A DNA stretch of 64,000 nt from Lucifuga dentata (lineage: Eukaryota > Chordata > Actinopteri > Ophidiiformes > Bythitidae): assembly GCA_014773175.1 (NCBI GenBank), contig VXCM01002527.1, positions 1 to 64,000 on the forward strand. Reading direction: 5' to 3'. This document shows, piece by piece, positions 34,783 to 45,828 of this stretch (positions within the stretch are counted from its first letter, which is position 1; each line of letters opens with the position of its first letter). A program made the position numbers and the translations under genes. The notes beneath the pieces were generated by a model. The model did no database searches, was not told the origin of the DNA, and saw nothing but the letters and a program-made list of their open reading frames with translations.

Positions 34783-35629
34783 TACACACACACACAAATA
34801 CACACACACAAATACACACACACACAAATACACACACACACCTCGTGCGTCTGACTCCCGGTGTGTGGATCTCCTATCTCTCTTGTTGTAGCATCATTCT
34901 GTTAAAATGTGGAGCTCTAAAGCAGAATTTGTCTCTTTTGCTAATTTAACATGTTAATTTCTCTTTAACAACAGATGAATCAGAATAAATCATGACTCTT
35001 AAACATGAAGCAGCTCATTCACACGCTGATCTTCATTCGCTTTTACATGAGACACCTTAAATCATGTTGATAATGGGACAAAAACGTGCCGATTAACACA
35101 AGTTAAGCTTTATGAATGAGCTTCAACTATCACGGCTCTAATTTAGCCAAATGCTGTGTAGTTACTGTAATTTTTTTTTTTATAAATTCCTCTGATGAGT
35201 CACAGGAAAACATGGAATTATCAAGATTTATCCAGAAATGAATTAGCAAAATGGAAAAAATTGTGAGCTTTCTTGCACCTTTGTGAATTACTGTGAACCA
35301 ATTTAAATAACATCTACAATGTCGTCTGACCGCGGGTTTGAATCCCAGGTGGATCCAACCTTTACAAACTGAAAATCCAAAAGGTCTGAAGGAGGATTTG
35401 TCATTATCGTGTTTTTTTTAATGAGTTGCCCATTATGACTATTATTTATAAGAATATTCTCGCTTCTTAGTTTAGATTTGGTATTTGTCATCAAATTTCA
35501 GGGTTTTTTTAGGCACTATATATATTTACATGTTTTTCTTGTATTGTATTTCTCTCTATTTATCCATGTTTGTCTATAACCGACTCATTTATTTTTGGTC
35601 ATTTTGTGATTAGATTGTTGCCGTTTCAT
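32591..35629. other. Intron 2, mostly unclassified
   Basis: AT-rich DNA with a poly-T at 33441-33464 and (CA)n with AATACACA units at 34733-34842. A palindromic AT tract (TAATATATTAATATGC) lies near 34178, followed by a short tandem GCTACTGCTAACAGAAT repeat. No exon or transposon end was recognised. Confidence 0.45.
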
Positions 35630-35633
35630 TTAA

Positions 35634-36210
35634 AGGACCATACCACCCATTTTGCATGTTTGAGCCTAATATATTCAGTTTTCATACATGTTACGTTACT
35701 GACAATCATTTCCCAAAGGATTAAACCGTATTTCAGCTTTCCTGATATTTTGCTAAATCTCTTAATCTTTCAAAATCAAATATTCAAGTGATACACCCAC
35801 CTTAAAAATCCATGTTTCTCCTGCTAATAGTTACACAGCCTTATGAAGTCACGGTCCTTTAAATTTTTCCATAAACGCAGGTCTTCTTTTGGGACTATAT
35901 TCCCCGGTGGAGGCATACATTCACTCCACGCTTTTTATTGAGCTTAAACACTAAAATTACATAACTTCTAAAAAAACCTGAATACACGTCTTGTTGGTGA
36001 TGATGGATTACCTATCCCAAGAACGTTTACAGTATCAACAAGTTGATTTTAATAGCAGAATGAACTGAAACCAATGGAGGTCTGGAAGGTAGGAAAAACA
36101 TTTTTAATTCACCGTTCCAGTAGTATGCTTTGGGAAATGATTGTCAGTAACGTTGTGTATGAAAATTGAATATATTAGGTTCAAACATACAAAATGGACG
36201 GTATGGTCCT
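35634..36210 (-). mobile_element. TTAA element, subfamily A, full length (A7)
   Basis: 577 bp between TTAA copies (35630-35633 and 36211-36214). Termini AGGACCATACC and GGTATGGTCCT are intact. In contactin intron 2. Confidence 0.96.
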
Positions 36211-36214
36211 TTAA

Positions 36215-36825
36215 CTGAATTATTGATACCAAGGCTGATTCTGTTGTTTTTCACCTGCGGCTATAAAAGCTTTCTTTGGTCGTAGCTGAAACGCATTCGT
36301 GTTTTTCGCCCAGCTAGCGTAATAAAAAGGTTCTAAGTGCTCCCTGAGCTGGCCTTGGTTCTAATTTTGAACTGTCGTATTTTGACACCGGCTTCTTTTT
36401 TCTTGTTGTGTATACGTTGGAGTTGTGTGTCTTTTCCCGTTCAAACACGACGTGTGAATCCCAGGTGACCACGAGGGCAGAACGAGGCGCCGTGGCGAGT
36501 TTGGCATGCTAAAAAGCAGCACTGGCTTCACTCCATGGATCCTGATAATGATCTGGATAAGCCATGAACAGGAATGGAATTGGAATCCCGCATCTTCCTG
36601 ACGGGTGCTGCTGTAAATGCACAGCAGGACGCGGCTCCAGGGACCGCTGAAGGACAGCAAAAATGTAATGTTTGCAACAAAATCAGTGTGACCTTTTTAG
36701 GTCAGGAAGGGGAGAATTCTAAGGTTATTTACAACTGTTCTGATTCTGTCTCTGCTTCTGCCTCACGCTGAAATAAATGTATTTTACATGTTTGGACAGT
36801 TGTTACCACGTATAAAATGCGGTGA
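36215..36825. other. Intron 2, apparently unique block
   Basis: No recognised repeat. Balanced composition with several CpGs around 36420-36640. No splice-bounded exon was found. Confidence 0.35.
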
Positions 36826-36955
36826 TTTTGCATGTTTCAGCCTAATAAATCCTGTTTTGTTACTGACGACCATTTTGCAAAACATACAACCAAATTTTAT
36901 TTTCCTGTTATTTTGCCAAATCCTCTAATCTTTCAAAATAAAATGTTCAGGTATG
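36826..36955 (-). mobile_element. TTAA element, subfamily B, left fragment (B8)
   Basis: GATTTTGCATGTTTCAGCC, TTACTGACGACCATTTTGC and CTCTAATCTTTCAAAATAAA in the family order. About 130 bp; both outer tip and interior are missing. Confidence 0.75.
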
Positions 36956-38261
36956 GATGTGTAAAACTGTGGTTGTATTCTAGTGGATTTTAATGATGGA
37001 CAGTTCATGTGTATTTGTATTGTGTACTATATTGCAGGTTGTGTGTTGTTTTGTTGTTTGTCCTGCTCAGCTGAATGAGTATGTATTTTATTTTGTCGTT
37101 ATTCTACTGTTGTAATGTTGTATTGTACTTTAGATTATGTACTTTTGTGAAAAGCCCAACTAGGACAAGCTTTGCAAACTAGCCTTGGCTAAAAATGCCA
37201 TGATGCGCAGCATTAGTTTATTCACTGAATGACATATGTCTCTGCATCGGTCCCTACTTCAATAAACATTTAAATTAAATTGAATAAATTTTAAAAAATC
37301 TCAATTTTTTTTCACACTTACGGACGATTCTCAATCCCAGTCTTGATTTTTCTTGTTCTTTTCTAAACTAATTTTAAAAAATACTTAATTTAAATAAGTA
37401 TTTTCTTTATTAAAATAATAAAAACAAATAATGATGCTTTTAAATAAAATTGTAGGGCNAAGTATTTTCTTTATTAAAATAATAAAAACAAATAATGATG
37501 CTTTTAAATAAAATTGTAGGGCTTTCTAAACAATAACTAAACTAACTATACAATAAATTTAAATAAAATTGTAGGGCTTTCTAAACAATAACTTTCAAAC
37601 TAAAAGGTTTTTATTTTGAAAGTTTTTTATTTTGCAGCGATGTCCAGGTTCCTGTGAGGAACACCAGCCTGCTGCTGCCTCTTGATGCTCTGACATGTTA
37701 ATATTCCACCGTATTTAGACCGTCTGATCAGACGCCATGACACTGAAAATGATGCAGTAACATCATTTGCTTTTTCACTGAGCTTTGACTGCATATCTGC
37801 ATCTCGCAGCGCTGCATTGCTGCCACTCAGCTGCATGTTTCTGCTGCAGCTGCTGAAATACATTTGAAGCACTGCTGCTTTTAGTAGCTGCAGCTCCTAC
37901 AAACTTTACAGACCCGTTTACTCCACGCCATGAAAAACCAAACCACTTCCTTTTGACTGATGTGATGAAGTGACGTTTCCTTTTTTAGGAACGAGCTCGT
38001 CTTCAGTCAAAATGTTTGTTGCATCTTGACACGTCTGACCTGCTGACAGGTTTGTGGGCGTGGCATCAACCAACGTTATGGACGGGCTTGTTTGACAGGG
38101 AGCGACCCACTGCCGCATTTCCCGTTAAAAATAGTTAGATACTAGGCTTTTAAAAAAAAAATCTCAATTTGGCAATTCAGCCATTATACACATCATGCCA
38201 AAATGTAAAATTGAATTAATCGATTAAATCAGGTTAATCAATTTATCACCCAGCTTTATGT
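36956..38261. other. Intron 2, mixed AT-rich DNA
   Basis: A block of about 63 bp (AAGTATTTTCTTTATT... to TTGTAGGGC) is repeated across the single N at 37459 and partly again at 37556-37600. No exon was recognised. Confidence 0.45.
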
Positions 38262-38695
38262 TCAGGTGACACACCTTAAAATTTCAACGTTTCACCTGCT
38301 AACACAGACGTCCGAATGTAGCAGGAAGAACCATGTTTAACTTCTCGTTAAAAGTCGTCTTCTCCTGGAACTATTTTCTTTGGCAGAGACATACATTTTC
38401 TTCTGTGCAGCTCCGTGTTGGATCAATTAAATAAAGTAACTTTTACAAAAATTAATAAAGAGGTTTGGTTTGCTGATATGGATTATTTATGTCAAACATG
38501 TTTCAACTCTCTACAAGTTGATTTTTATGTTTTACTGAAATGAACTGAAGTCAATGGCTGTCTGGAAGGTAGGAAAAACAATTCTAATATTTACCGCTCC
38601 AGTCGTATGTTTTGGAAAATGGTTGGCAGTAATGTAACGTGAATGCAGGTTGTATTTATTGGGCTCAAACATGCAAAAATCACCGGTATGCTCCT
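38262..38695 (-). mobile_element. TTAA element, subfamily B, left end missing (B9)
   Basis: From GTTCAGGTGACACACC through the GGCAGAGACATACATTTTC motif and GGAAGGTAGGAAAAACAAT to a decayed terminus GGTATGCTCCTTCAA. It ends about 170 bp from the exon 2 donor. Confidence 0.85.
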
Positions 38696-38863
38696 TCAAC
38701 TTCTAACCTGCAGCTACCAGACATGCAAATGATCTCTGGGATTTCAATGTTGAACAACACAAAAAAAACACAAACAAACTGTGCAAATTTATTAATAGAA
38801 ATTATGTCACAACATAAACGTTGACAACAACTCTCAAATGAAATATGCTGTAAAATATCTCAC

Positions 38864-38918
38864 CTGCAAGGCATCCGGTGATTGATAGCAGAACAATTTG
38901 TTTCCATAGTAACATCAT
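38864..38918 (-). CDS. cntn3: Contactin exon 2, coding part: start codon and signal peptide
   Basis: The coding part of exon 2 encodes MMLLWKQIVLLSITGCLA, with a final G that joins AC of exon 3 to give Asp19. The donor is GCAG|GTGAG. The peptide has a Trp-Lys N-region, a hydrophobic core and a small residue before the probable cleavage after Ala18. It resembles the contactin-3 leader as I remember it (MMxxWKQxxLLSxxGCL); the following ADD is also found in contactin-4. Two ATGs are in tandem and the first has A at -3, so I use it. The exon probably starts at 38999 (acceptor CTTTCTGTCCAG) or 38979 (ATTCAG), both in the 5'UTR. The 18 codons are too few to stand out as an open frame; phase, splice site and leader sequence support the call. 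Confidence 0.86.
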
Positions 38919-38999
38919 CTTTAGTTGCCGAGGGCTAGAAAGACTCTCATCCAGTTGCTTGTGAATGGAACGTTCTCCGCTGAATACAGGAATTTTAAT
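38919..38999 (-). other. cntn3: 5'UTR part of contactin exon 2
   Basis: Untranslated sequence between the likely acceptor CTTTCTGTCCAG (exon start 38999) and the first ATG at 38918. An alternative acceptor would start the exon at 38979. It contains one upstream ORF (separate entry). Confidence 0.6.
38921..38950 (-). promoter_or_regulatory. Upstream ORF of 9 codons ending 2 nt before the contactin start
   Basis: ATG at 38950-38948 opens MRVFLALGN followed by TAA at 38923-38921. Two bases (AG) separate this stop from the main ATGATG. The uATG context is CTGGATGA: C at -3 and A at +4, which is weak. Such a uORF could lower or regulate initiation at the main start by leaky scanning or reinitiation; that effect is inferred. 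Confidence 0.6.
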
Positions 39000-39589
39000 C
39001 TGGACAGAAAGTAATTATAGATATCATTAAAATATGACATTTTGAGCCAAATTTGACAAATATTCCACTGTAAAAACAAAAACCAAAAAAACCCACATGA
39101 TTATAGCACTGCTTGGTTACGTAATTGGTTCTCATTATTTGGGAGTAATTATAAGTGAATCTTGAGGAAATAAGACGCACAGCAAAACCTGCAGCAGGAT
39201 AAAAACCTTCAGATACGAGCCAGACGCAAAATGTCAGGTGCTGAAAGAGAGAAAGAGCTGCTAAATGGCTGTTTTCCTTTCCGTGCATGTTTCTCATCCT
39301 GCCTAACAAGTTCAATCCTGCGTCTTAAAAGAGAGAAGTGAGGAAGGAAATGATTGACCTCAAAAGCTACTTCTCTCTCTCCCTTTTTGATTATTAATAG
39401 GAGCTGGCAGACAGTGGAGCAGCTCTCCACTCTGCAGCAAAACGCCACTTGGTGCTGTAACAAAAGGCCGAATATCAGCTCCGTGTTTGTGGTTTTATCG
39501 CACACGCTCCAAGATCACATCTGCGCTAAAAACATCACGATATGACCGCCACGATTAATGAGAAGGTGCAAATGTTACGTTTCATCATC
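39000..39589. other. Intron 1, apparently unique sequence
   Basis: Repeat-free sequence next to the exon 2 acceptor, with a candidate conserved stretch at about 39150-39540. No further exon was found. Confidence 0.35.
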
Positions 39590-40320
39590 ACATCCAAACA
39601 CTGTTCAGTTACACCACCAGGTACAGGTGACCCAGTTCTGATATTTAGCTCACATGTGGCACAACTCCGCAAAAAACAACACATGGAATCAAATGTTCTG
39701 AGCCGCATTCATGTGTGGAAATAAATCTGGTATGTACTGATGTCTGTGCACACAGACGGGGAATTTTATTAACGTTCCAACTCAGAAAAAGTCTGGAAAA
39801 GCAACACTCTGCTTCCTGCAGCGGTTCTCAATCCTCATGTAGCATATTAGCATATTTGCAAAATCAGGTGTTGCTAGGGAAATTATTATTCCATTTAAAT
39901 GTCAAATAACTGCTAAACTCATAGAAACTGAGAGGTGTGATGAGTCAAAAACTGCTTTTTATCTCTGCACGCAGACCGGAATTTTATTGCCATTCCAACT
40001 CAGAAAAAGTCCAGAAAAGCAACACTCTTCTTCTGCAGCGGTACTCAATCCTGGTCCTCAAGTAGCACATTAGCATATTAGCAAAACCAGGTGTGTTTAA
40101 GGTTTAAGGCTACATTTGCGACCTCAAAAGACCTGATTCAGATCTTTTACTCATGTATTGAATATGTGTCATAAATGGTTAAAAAAAATAAAAAATAAAA
40201 AAAGTACATGGAATCAGATTTTCCCAGATCTGTTTTGGGCCGCGTTCACACATGGAAATAAATGTGATCTGTGTTAGATTTCTGCTAATGTAACTGTCGT
40301 CTAAACGCAGATTGGAATTG
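39590..40320. mobile_element. Family C fragments with a 130-bp direct repeat
   Basis: 39590-39740 and 40105-40320 match parts of the family C element at 23.1 kb (GCTCACATGTGGCAC, ACATGGAATCA, CATGTGTGGAAATAAAT motifs). Two ~130-bp segments, 39745-39868 and 39962-40093, are diverged direct repeats (CCAACTCAGAAAAAGTC ... CAGGTGT). Confidence 0.55.
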
Positions 40321-40328
40321 GAGGGGGT

Positions 40329-40352
40329 GGTGTGTGTGTGTGTGTGTGTGTG
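40329..40352. repeat. (TG)n microsatellite
   Basis: Pure TG run of 24 bp. Confidence 0.95.
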
Positions 40353-42028
40353 CATCTTTAGTCTGTGTGTTCTCATCACGATCATATAAACGAGAAAAAC
40401 GACACAAACTTTCATTTTTGGAGATTACAGACGTCGTTAAGAGGAAATCTGCGTCTTCTCGTGTTTTCGTGTTCTTCGCTCGCTGTTAAATGCAGACATA
40501 AACAGGAAATCGAGCTTGTTTTCACCTTCGACTCTGTGCTGAGAGCTCCAGAGAGAAATTAAGACTCTCCCACTTTTTCACACTTTACCATGTCCGGCCA
40601 ATCGCTGTGTGAAGCAGGTATGCCTGGTGGAGGTCATGTGTCATAGGTCATTTGGCGATGGTTGGCAGTGATGTCATCGCCTAAGATAAAACTTTTAATA
40701 TCTAAAAAAAAACCAAAAAAAAAAAAAAAANAAAAAAAAAAAAAAAACCACAGCAGCACAAAATAAACTTTTAATGGCACAAACGAAGCACAAACAAACA
40801 AGTCCATTTTGAGTCAATTTGGAGCAGGTTGGGGGCGGGGCTAAGCAACCTCAGGATGACCTACAAAATATTCTTTAATATCTAAAACATAATAACAGCA
40901 CAAACGACTGAGACAATTTTCCCAGAGTTCTGTCTTCACTCACGTCCGGTGGAGTTGTAGAGTTAAAAATTTTGTCCGTGCCGACCGGTAGAGACGGCGT
41001 TTCCTTACGACTCTTTGCTCGGCACGCCAATCATCACCAAACACTACATCAGACGTCTCATCCAACAGGTAATTAGTGACCCAAATTTGCAATTAAAGCG
41101 TTTCCTCTGCGGAGGCTCTGACGGGATAATTGCTCTGTCACTGCGGCGGGAGGAGCTTAAACGAAGCTTTGACCTATATCACGGTAAGTGAAACTGATAC
41201 GTCTCTCAGGATTAAGAATTCAACCGACTGCTCATCCTGCAACACAAACCCTGCTGCTGGGATTAACCGGCGCTGTCTGCAGAATCCTCCAAACTCACCC
41301 AAACACGACCTGCAAATGCAGGATTTGTAGCTGTTGGTTTAACATGAAGATGAAGTGGATAAAACAGCGTCCTGATGCAGAATCTGCAGGGGAGGGAAAT
41401 TATCGCATTTACCTCATCACGGCGTAATAACGGTCAGGCCGCCGTTAGCCAAGCTCAACCGTCCTGCTGCCGGTAATTGTGCCTCATCTGGTNATAACGG
41501 TCAGGCCGCCGTTAGCCAAGCTCAACCGTCCTGCTGCCGGTAATTGTGCCTCATCTGGTGTAATTGCAGGCGCAGCAGGATTCAGAGTGGATTTCCTGGT
41601 GTCTTTCAAAAATTTAGGAGGACATTTTCCCACTTTAAAAACCCATCACGTTGGATTACATGGTTTGAGATTCTACTGGGAAAAAAACTCTGTGCTGCAT
41701 TTTTTCCTGTTTGAGCTTGGTATTAGCAGACATCCGCTGCTGGAAGAATCCGTCCTCGTCATCCCATCCATCCAAAAAGCTTCAAGATCCTGGGAGGAAA
41801 TCTCCTCAGAAAGACTTCGCTTGCCGATTGGGTGTTATAGATTTTGTGCCGCGTGGCGCTCCTGATATGATGGATGTTTGTCCCTGACCGCTGCTTCATA
41901 ACAACGCTCCATAAAACCTGCGATTACAGGTTATTTTTGGATCATTTTGTTCATTTCTTGCTGATTTTTACTGACTAAAGTGCATCTGATGCGTTAAACA
42001 AACAGTGTGGAAATCACCTTAATGGATA
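40353..42028. other. Intron 1, mostly unique sequence
   Basis: A poly-A tract with a single N at 40731. A ~66-bp block (ATAACGGTCAGGCC... to CTCATCTGGT) is repeated across the single N at 41493, so the long open frame at 41479-41865 depends on an artefact and has no recognisable domain. About 40900-41480 is GC-richer and unique. Confidence 0.45.
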
Positions 42029-42032
42029 ATAA

Positions 42033-42212
42033 AGGAGCATACCGGTGGTTTTGCATGTTTGAGCCCAATAAATGCAACCGACGTACATGTTGCATCACTG
42101 TCAACCATTTTCCAAAAAATTCCACTGGAGCGATATTTTCATATTGTTTTTCCTACCTTCAGACAGATATTGGTTTCAGTTCGTTCCACTATGATATTAA
42201 AATCAAACTGCT
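42033..42212 (+). mobile_element. TTAA element, subfamily B, left third (B10)
   Basis: AGGAGCATACCGGTGG through TTTTTCCTACCTTC to ATTAAAATCAAACTG, then unrelated sequence. Confidence 0.82.
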
Positions 42213-43442
42213 GCTGATTTAATTTCGCTTTGACACCAGATGAAGCAGGTTTAAGTCTTGACTCTTAAATATTAAACAGCAGCTCATTAACATGCTGATC
42301 TTTATCGGCTTTGACCTGAGACACACCTGACAATGAGACAACGGTGCTGATTAACATAAGTGATCTGAAACTAGCACGACGCTTATTTAGCATGACGCCG
42401 TGTGATTTTTTAAAAAATGAATTAGGCCAGTTTCACATGCTAAGCATTGAGCGTTGGTGTTTCATTGTTGTGTATTGGGAGCCAAGTGATGACTCCTAAT
42501 GTAGCGTCACGCCACCTTGAGCGCCGCACACCACTCGGATTCTCCGTTTTGATGCCACGTTCAAAGTTCAACCAATCTCAACTTTACCTTTCCATCACTG
42601 ACCTTTCCAATGTGCAACCAATCAGCTGTAAGCAGAAGCGACGCAACAATGGAGGAGAAGCTCATCTGCTAGCTGCTAGCTAACCTGCGTCGAGCTTTTT
42701 CCAGAGTTTAACAATTTTAACAACTTTAAAATTGTATTGTGATCTGGTCGTGTACCCACATCCGCCATTTTTTTTGCTTTTCTTCTTTGAATGAGAAGAA
42801 GAGCTAGTTCTTTGTTGTAAGAAAACCGTTAAACGTCAACAAGACATCAGCAGCGAGCACTTTCTGTTAGTACTTGGATGAGCATCAGAAATGTGTAAGC
42901 GTTCCGTTGGATGCTCAGGTCAATGCTCAATGCTAACCAGAACTGTACAAAAGCTCCAAAAAGAGCAATTCCACCTTAAGGGATCGTGTAAAGGAACCAG
43001 ATGACCTGATAAACAAAAGATCCACAAATCTAACAAATAACCAGGAGAGAGAAAATCCTGTCAAGTCCAACGCCATGATAACTTAGCTTTAGCATTAGCA
43101 ACATAGCTAAGACCTTCATGGAACATTTCCCGTTTCAGGGCTAGCATGCTAACTGCTACTTCCTGTCTCTACCGTGGTGAAATCTGAAGGATGATGGAGG
43201 TGAAGGTGGTGAACAGGTTGGTGGTACCGCCCCCTTTAGCGGTTCCTGTCAATCGTTTCCTGCAGACTGGGGCATCTACCAACTTCCTGTCTTTGTTACC
43301 GAATCTTAAAAACTCCACACTGCAGCTAACGTTTTTCAGGTTAGCATAGAACGTCTCGCTGTCGTCTGTCAGCTCCTCCATCATGATTTAGCGCGGTAGT
43401 AGTAGCCACACACTGTGGTAGTAGCTAGCTAGCTAGCTAACC
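42213..43442. other. Intron 1, unclassified, possibly old hAT-like repeat
   Basis: No exon was recognised. GCTAAGCATTGAGC near 42438 and GGTCAATGCTCAATGCTAAC near 42919 are partly inverted, hinting at an old MITE. A (CTAG)n tract lies at 43424-43440. Confidence 0.4.
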
Positions 43443-43497
43443 GTTCTCGCGTTGTCTCCCTCCCCCAACGGTTGGGGGAGGGAGACAACGCGAGAAC
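43443..43497. repeat. Perfect palindrome, 27-bp arms, 1-bp centre
   Basis: The left arm (43443-43469) and right arm (43471-43497) are exact reverse complements, separated by one G at 43470. The arms contain GTTCTCGCGTTGTC and a CCCTCCCCC tract. No other repeat family in the window explains it. Confidence 0.97.
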
Positions 43498-43640
43498 AGA
43501 AAGAAACAGAAATGATTTAAGAGGCGCTGGATTATTTACACGGTATTATCATATGTGTATTATTAACATGATATCAATATTTAATTTTTTAAATATCATG
43601 GTTATCGTCAATAGTGGTATATCGCGACGCCCCTAGTCTG
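43498..43640. other. Possible hAT-like terminus
   Basis: AT-rich sequence ending TATATCGCGACGCCCCTAG, which resembles a terminal repeat of the CTAGGGGCGTCGCG type seen in hAT MITEs. The partner end was not found. Confidence 0.3.
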
Positions 43641-43645
43641 ATATA

Positions 43646-44021
43646 CAGGCAGTTCCTGACTTACGAACGTCCAACTTCCGAAAACCCGTACTTACGAACC
43701 AACTGCCATAAAACCTATTAAATTAAAAATGCAAGTTACATACGACTCGTAATAATGAACAGCACGCTCCTTTGTGTAAGATATCAATAGGAGCAAGAGA
43801 AAGTGTTAACACGTTTTTTTTATCCCCCCCCNCCCCCCCCCCCCCCACACACACATTATTATGTTTACGATGTTTTAGGATATCTGGAAGTTTAATGTTT
43901 CTTATGCATAGAAAGGTAAAATATATACACTAGATACGCACCTTACGTTAACTGTTCTGACTTATGTACAAATCCGACTTACGAACAGCCGGAACAGAAC
44001 TCGTTCGTAACCTAGGGACTC

Positions 44022-44066
<45 letters not shown>

Positions 44067-44300
44067 ATACACACACACACACACCCACACACACCCACAT
44101 ATATATATATACATGATATTTTAAGATATTTGGAAGTGTTTCTTTAATGTTTCTTATGCATAGAAAGGTAAAATATATATGCTAGATATGCACCTAAGTA
44201 AAATATATACGCACCTTACGTAAGTGTTCCAACTTATGTACAAATCCGACTTACGAACAACCGTGGGAACGGAACTCATTTGTAAGCTGGGGACTGCCTG
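43646..44300. mobile_element. TA-flanked MITE (CAGGCAGTCCC type)
   Basis: The left end CAGGCAGTTCCTGACTTACG and right end CTGGGGACTGCCTG are inverted repeats with TA on both sides (43644-43645 and 44301-44302), in the style of pogo/Tc1-mariner relatives. The interior has repeated CCGACTTACGAAC sub-ends, a C run with a single N at 43832, and a (TG)n/(CA)n microsatellite at 44024-44099. Confidence 0.75.
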
Positions 44301-44302
44301 TA

Positions 44303-44640
44303 TATCATATGTCCGCCATCTCTGTTTACAGAGAGCGTCATCATATTGATGCTGACATCGTATTGATGCTGACATCATCCATATACGGATAAAGCAGAAC
44401 ATTGTAGGAGTCGGAATGGGAAGGAAATTCCAATCTGTGTATTTAGACAGCAGTTGCGTTGGCGGATATCCAATACGTATCCAATTTATTTCTACATATA
44501 CAAGTGGCCCAAAATGGATCTGAGAATATCTGATTCCATGTGGCTTTTTAACCGTTTACATCTTCGGGAAATGAATCCGATCCGTGTCACATGAGCAAAA
44601 GATCAGAATCAGGTCACGTGTGCGTGTAAATCCAGCCTGT
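44303..44640. mobile_element. Family C fragment, inverted relative to 23.1 kb
   Basis: GAGAGCGTCATCATATTGATG, GCGGATATCCAATACG, CATGTGGCTTTTTAAC and CACATGAGCAAAAGATC are the reverse complement, in reverse order, of segments at about 23235-23545. Confidence 0.75.
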
Positions 44641-45282
44641 CAGATATAAACCGGCTCTTCCAGCTCGTGTTGCTTGTTGCTGCATGTGATCTGAATACAC
44701 ACCAGTGACTGAGCCTCCTCGCTTTTCTTCCCCCTTACTAGATTCTTCTGCAATTATGCAGCCCTTAGGGGGAAACGGATGCCTTTAACCACCTTTCCTA
44801 TCAATTATGAGCCAAACACCGGCCCCTCTAACCACCAAGTCATCTCATTTACTCTGGAATGACTTCAGCCAATGACTTCTGTTTGGTTTCGGTGAGAGTG
44901 CGACGCCTCATTACGTTTGGCAGAGCAATCTCGTGCTCATCATTTCAGTTCAGAAAGCCAAAAATGATGCCGCTTCACCTTTTCTCACCACAAAGCCCAG
45001 CAGCAGCTCCAGATTCCTCTGTCCACTGCTTACTTCTTGTTTTTTGTTATAGTTTTTCTGAAGCAGGATCGACTCGTATAGGTTCTTTGAAGGTTACCAG
45101 TAATAGCATTTTTTCGGACAGGTACTCAGTGTGTCCTTTAGATTTTGTTCTCTTTTTTTTAAATGGAGAAATAAATGCTGTGGAACTGCATTTGGATCAT
45201 CATGAGACACTAAAAACTCTCCACTGATGCCCACTGAAAAGCTGTGCACTGGAAATGAAATTCCCTTATCTTTTACAGCTCT
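44641..45282. other. Intron 1, apparently unique block
   Basis: Repeat-free sequence. 44700-44960 has TAATT, AATTATG and CAATTATGAG motifs and looks like candidate conserved non-coding DNA. The 122-codon frame at 44859-45227 has no recognisable domain. Confidence 0.35.
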
Positions 45283-45286
45283 TTAA

Positions 45287-45824
45287 AGGACCATACCAGT
45301 GATTTTGCATGTGCGAGCTCAATCTATAATACATTACATAACTGCTAGCTATTTTCCAAACCATAATACCACGTGTTAGTTTTCATGTTATTCTGTTAAA
45401 TCCCTGAATCTTTGAAGATCAAATCTTCAGGACACACCCACCTTAAAATTCAACATTTCGCCTGCTAACATGTTTGATTTTAGAAGGGACGTTTGTTTTT
45501 TAAAATTTCTCTGTAAAAGCCGTCTTTTCTCCTGGGACTATATTCCCTGGCGGAGACATACATTTTCTTCTGTGCAGCTCTATATCAGATCAGTTAAAGT
45601 TACTTCAACAAAAAAATAACAACAGCATCTTGTTCAAGTCCCTAAAAGTTTATTTTAATAGCGTACTGGAATGAACTAAAACTACTGGCAGTCTGGAAGG
45701 TAGGAAAAACAATATGAAAATGTATCGCCCCAGTAGTATGTTTTGGAAAACGGTTGGTAGTGATTCAGCATGTATGTCGGTTGTATTTATTGAGCTCAAA
45801 CATGCAAAATCACCAGTATGCTCC
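45287..45824 (-). mobile_element. TTAA element, subfamily B, full length (B11)
   Basis: 538 bp between TTAA copies (45283-45286 and 45825-45828), with AGGACCATACCAGTG and a decayed CAGTATGCTCC end. It carries all family internal motifs, well diverged from subfamily A. Confidence 0.92.
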
Positions 45825-45828
45825 TTAA

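Noticed and set aside
35570..35791. Recurrent open frames such as ...HFACLSLIYSVFIHVTLLTIISQRIKPYFSFPDI
   Set aside because: The same peptide recurs at each TTAA-family copy because the inverted repeat happens to be open in one frame; it has no start context or domain and is broken in many copies.
41479..41865. A 128-codon open frame
   Set aside because: It crosses the single N at 41493 where the flanks are duplicated by assembly, and no protein family is recognisable.
44859..45227. A 122-codon open frame in unique sequence
   Set aside because: No recognisable domain, no flanking splice logic, and composition like its surroundings; probably chance.
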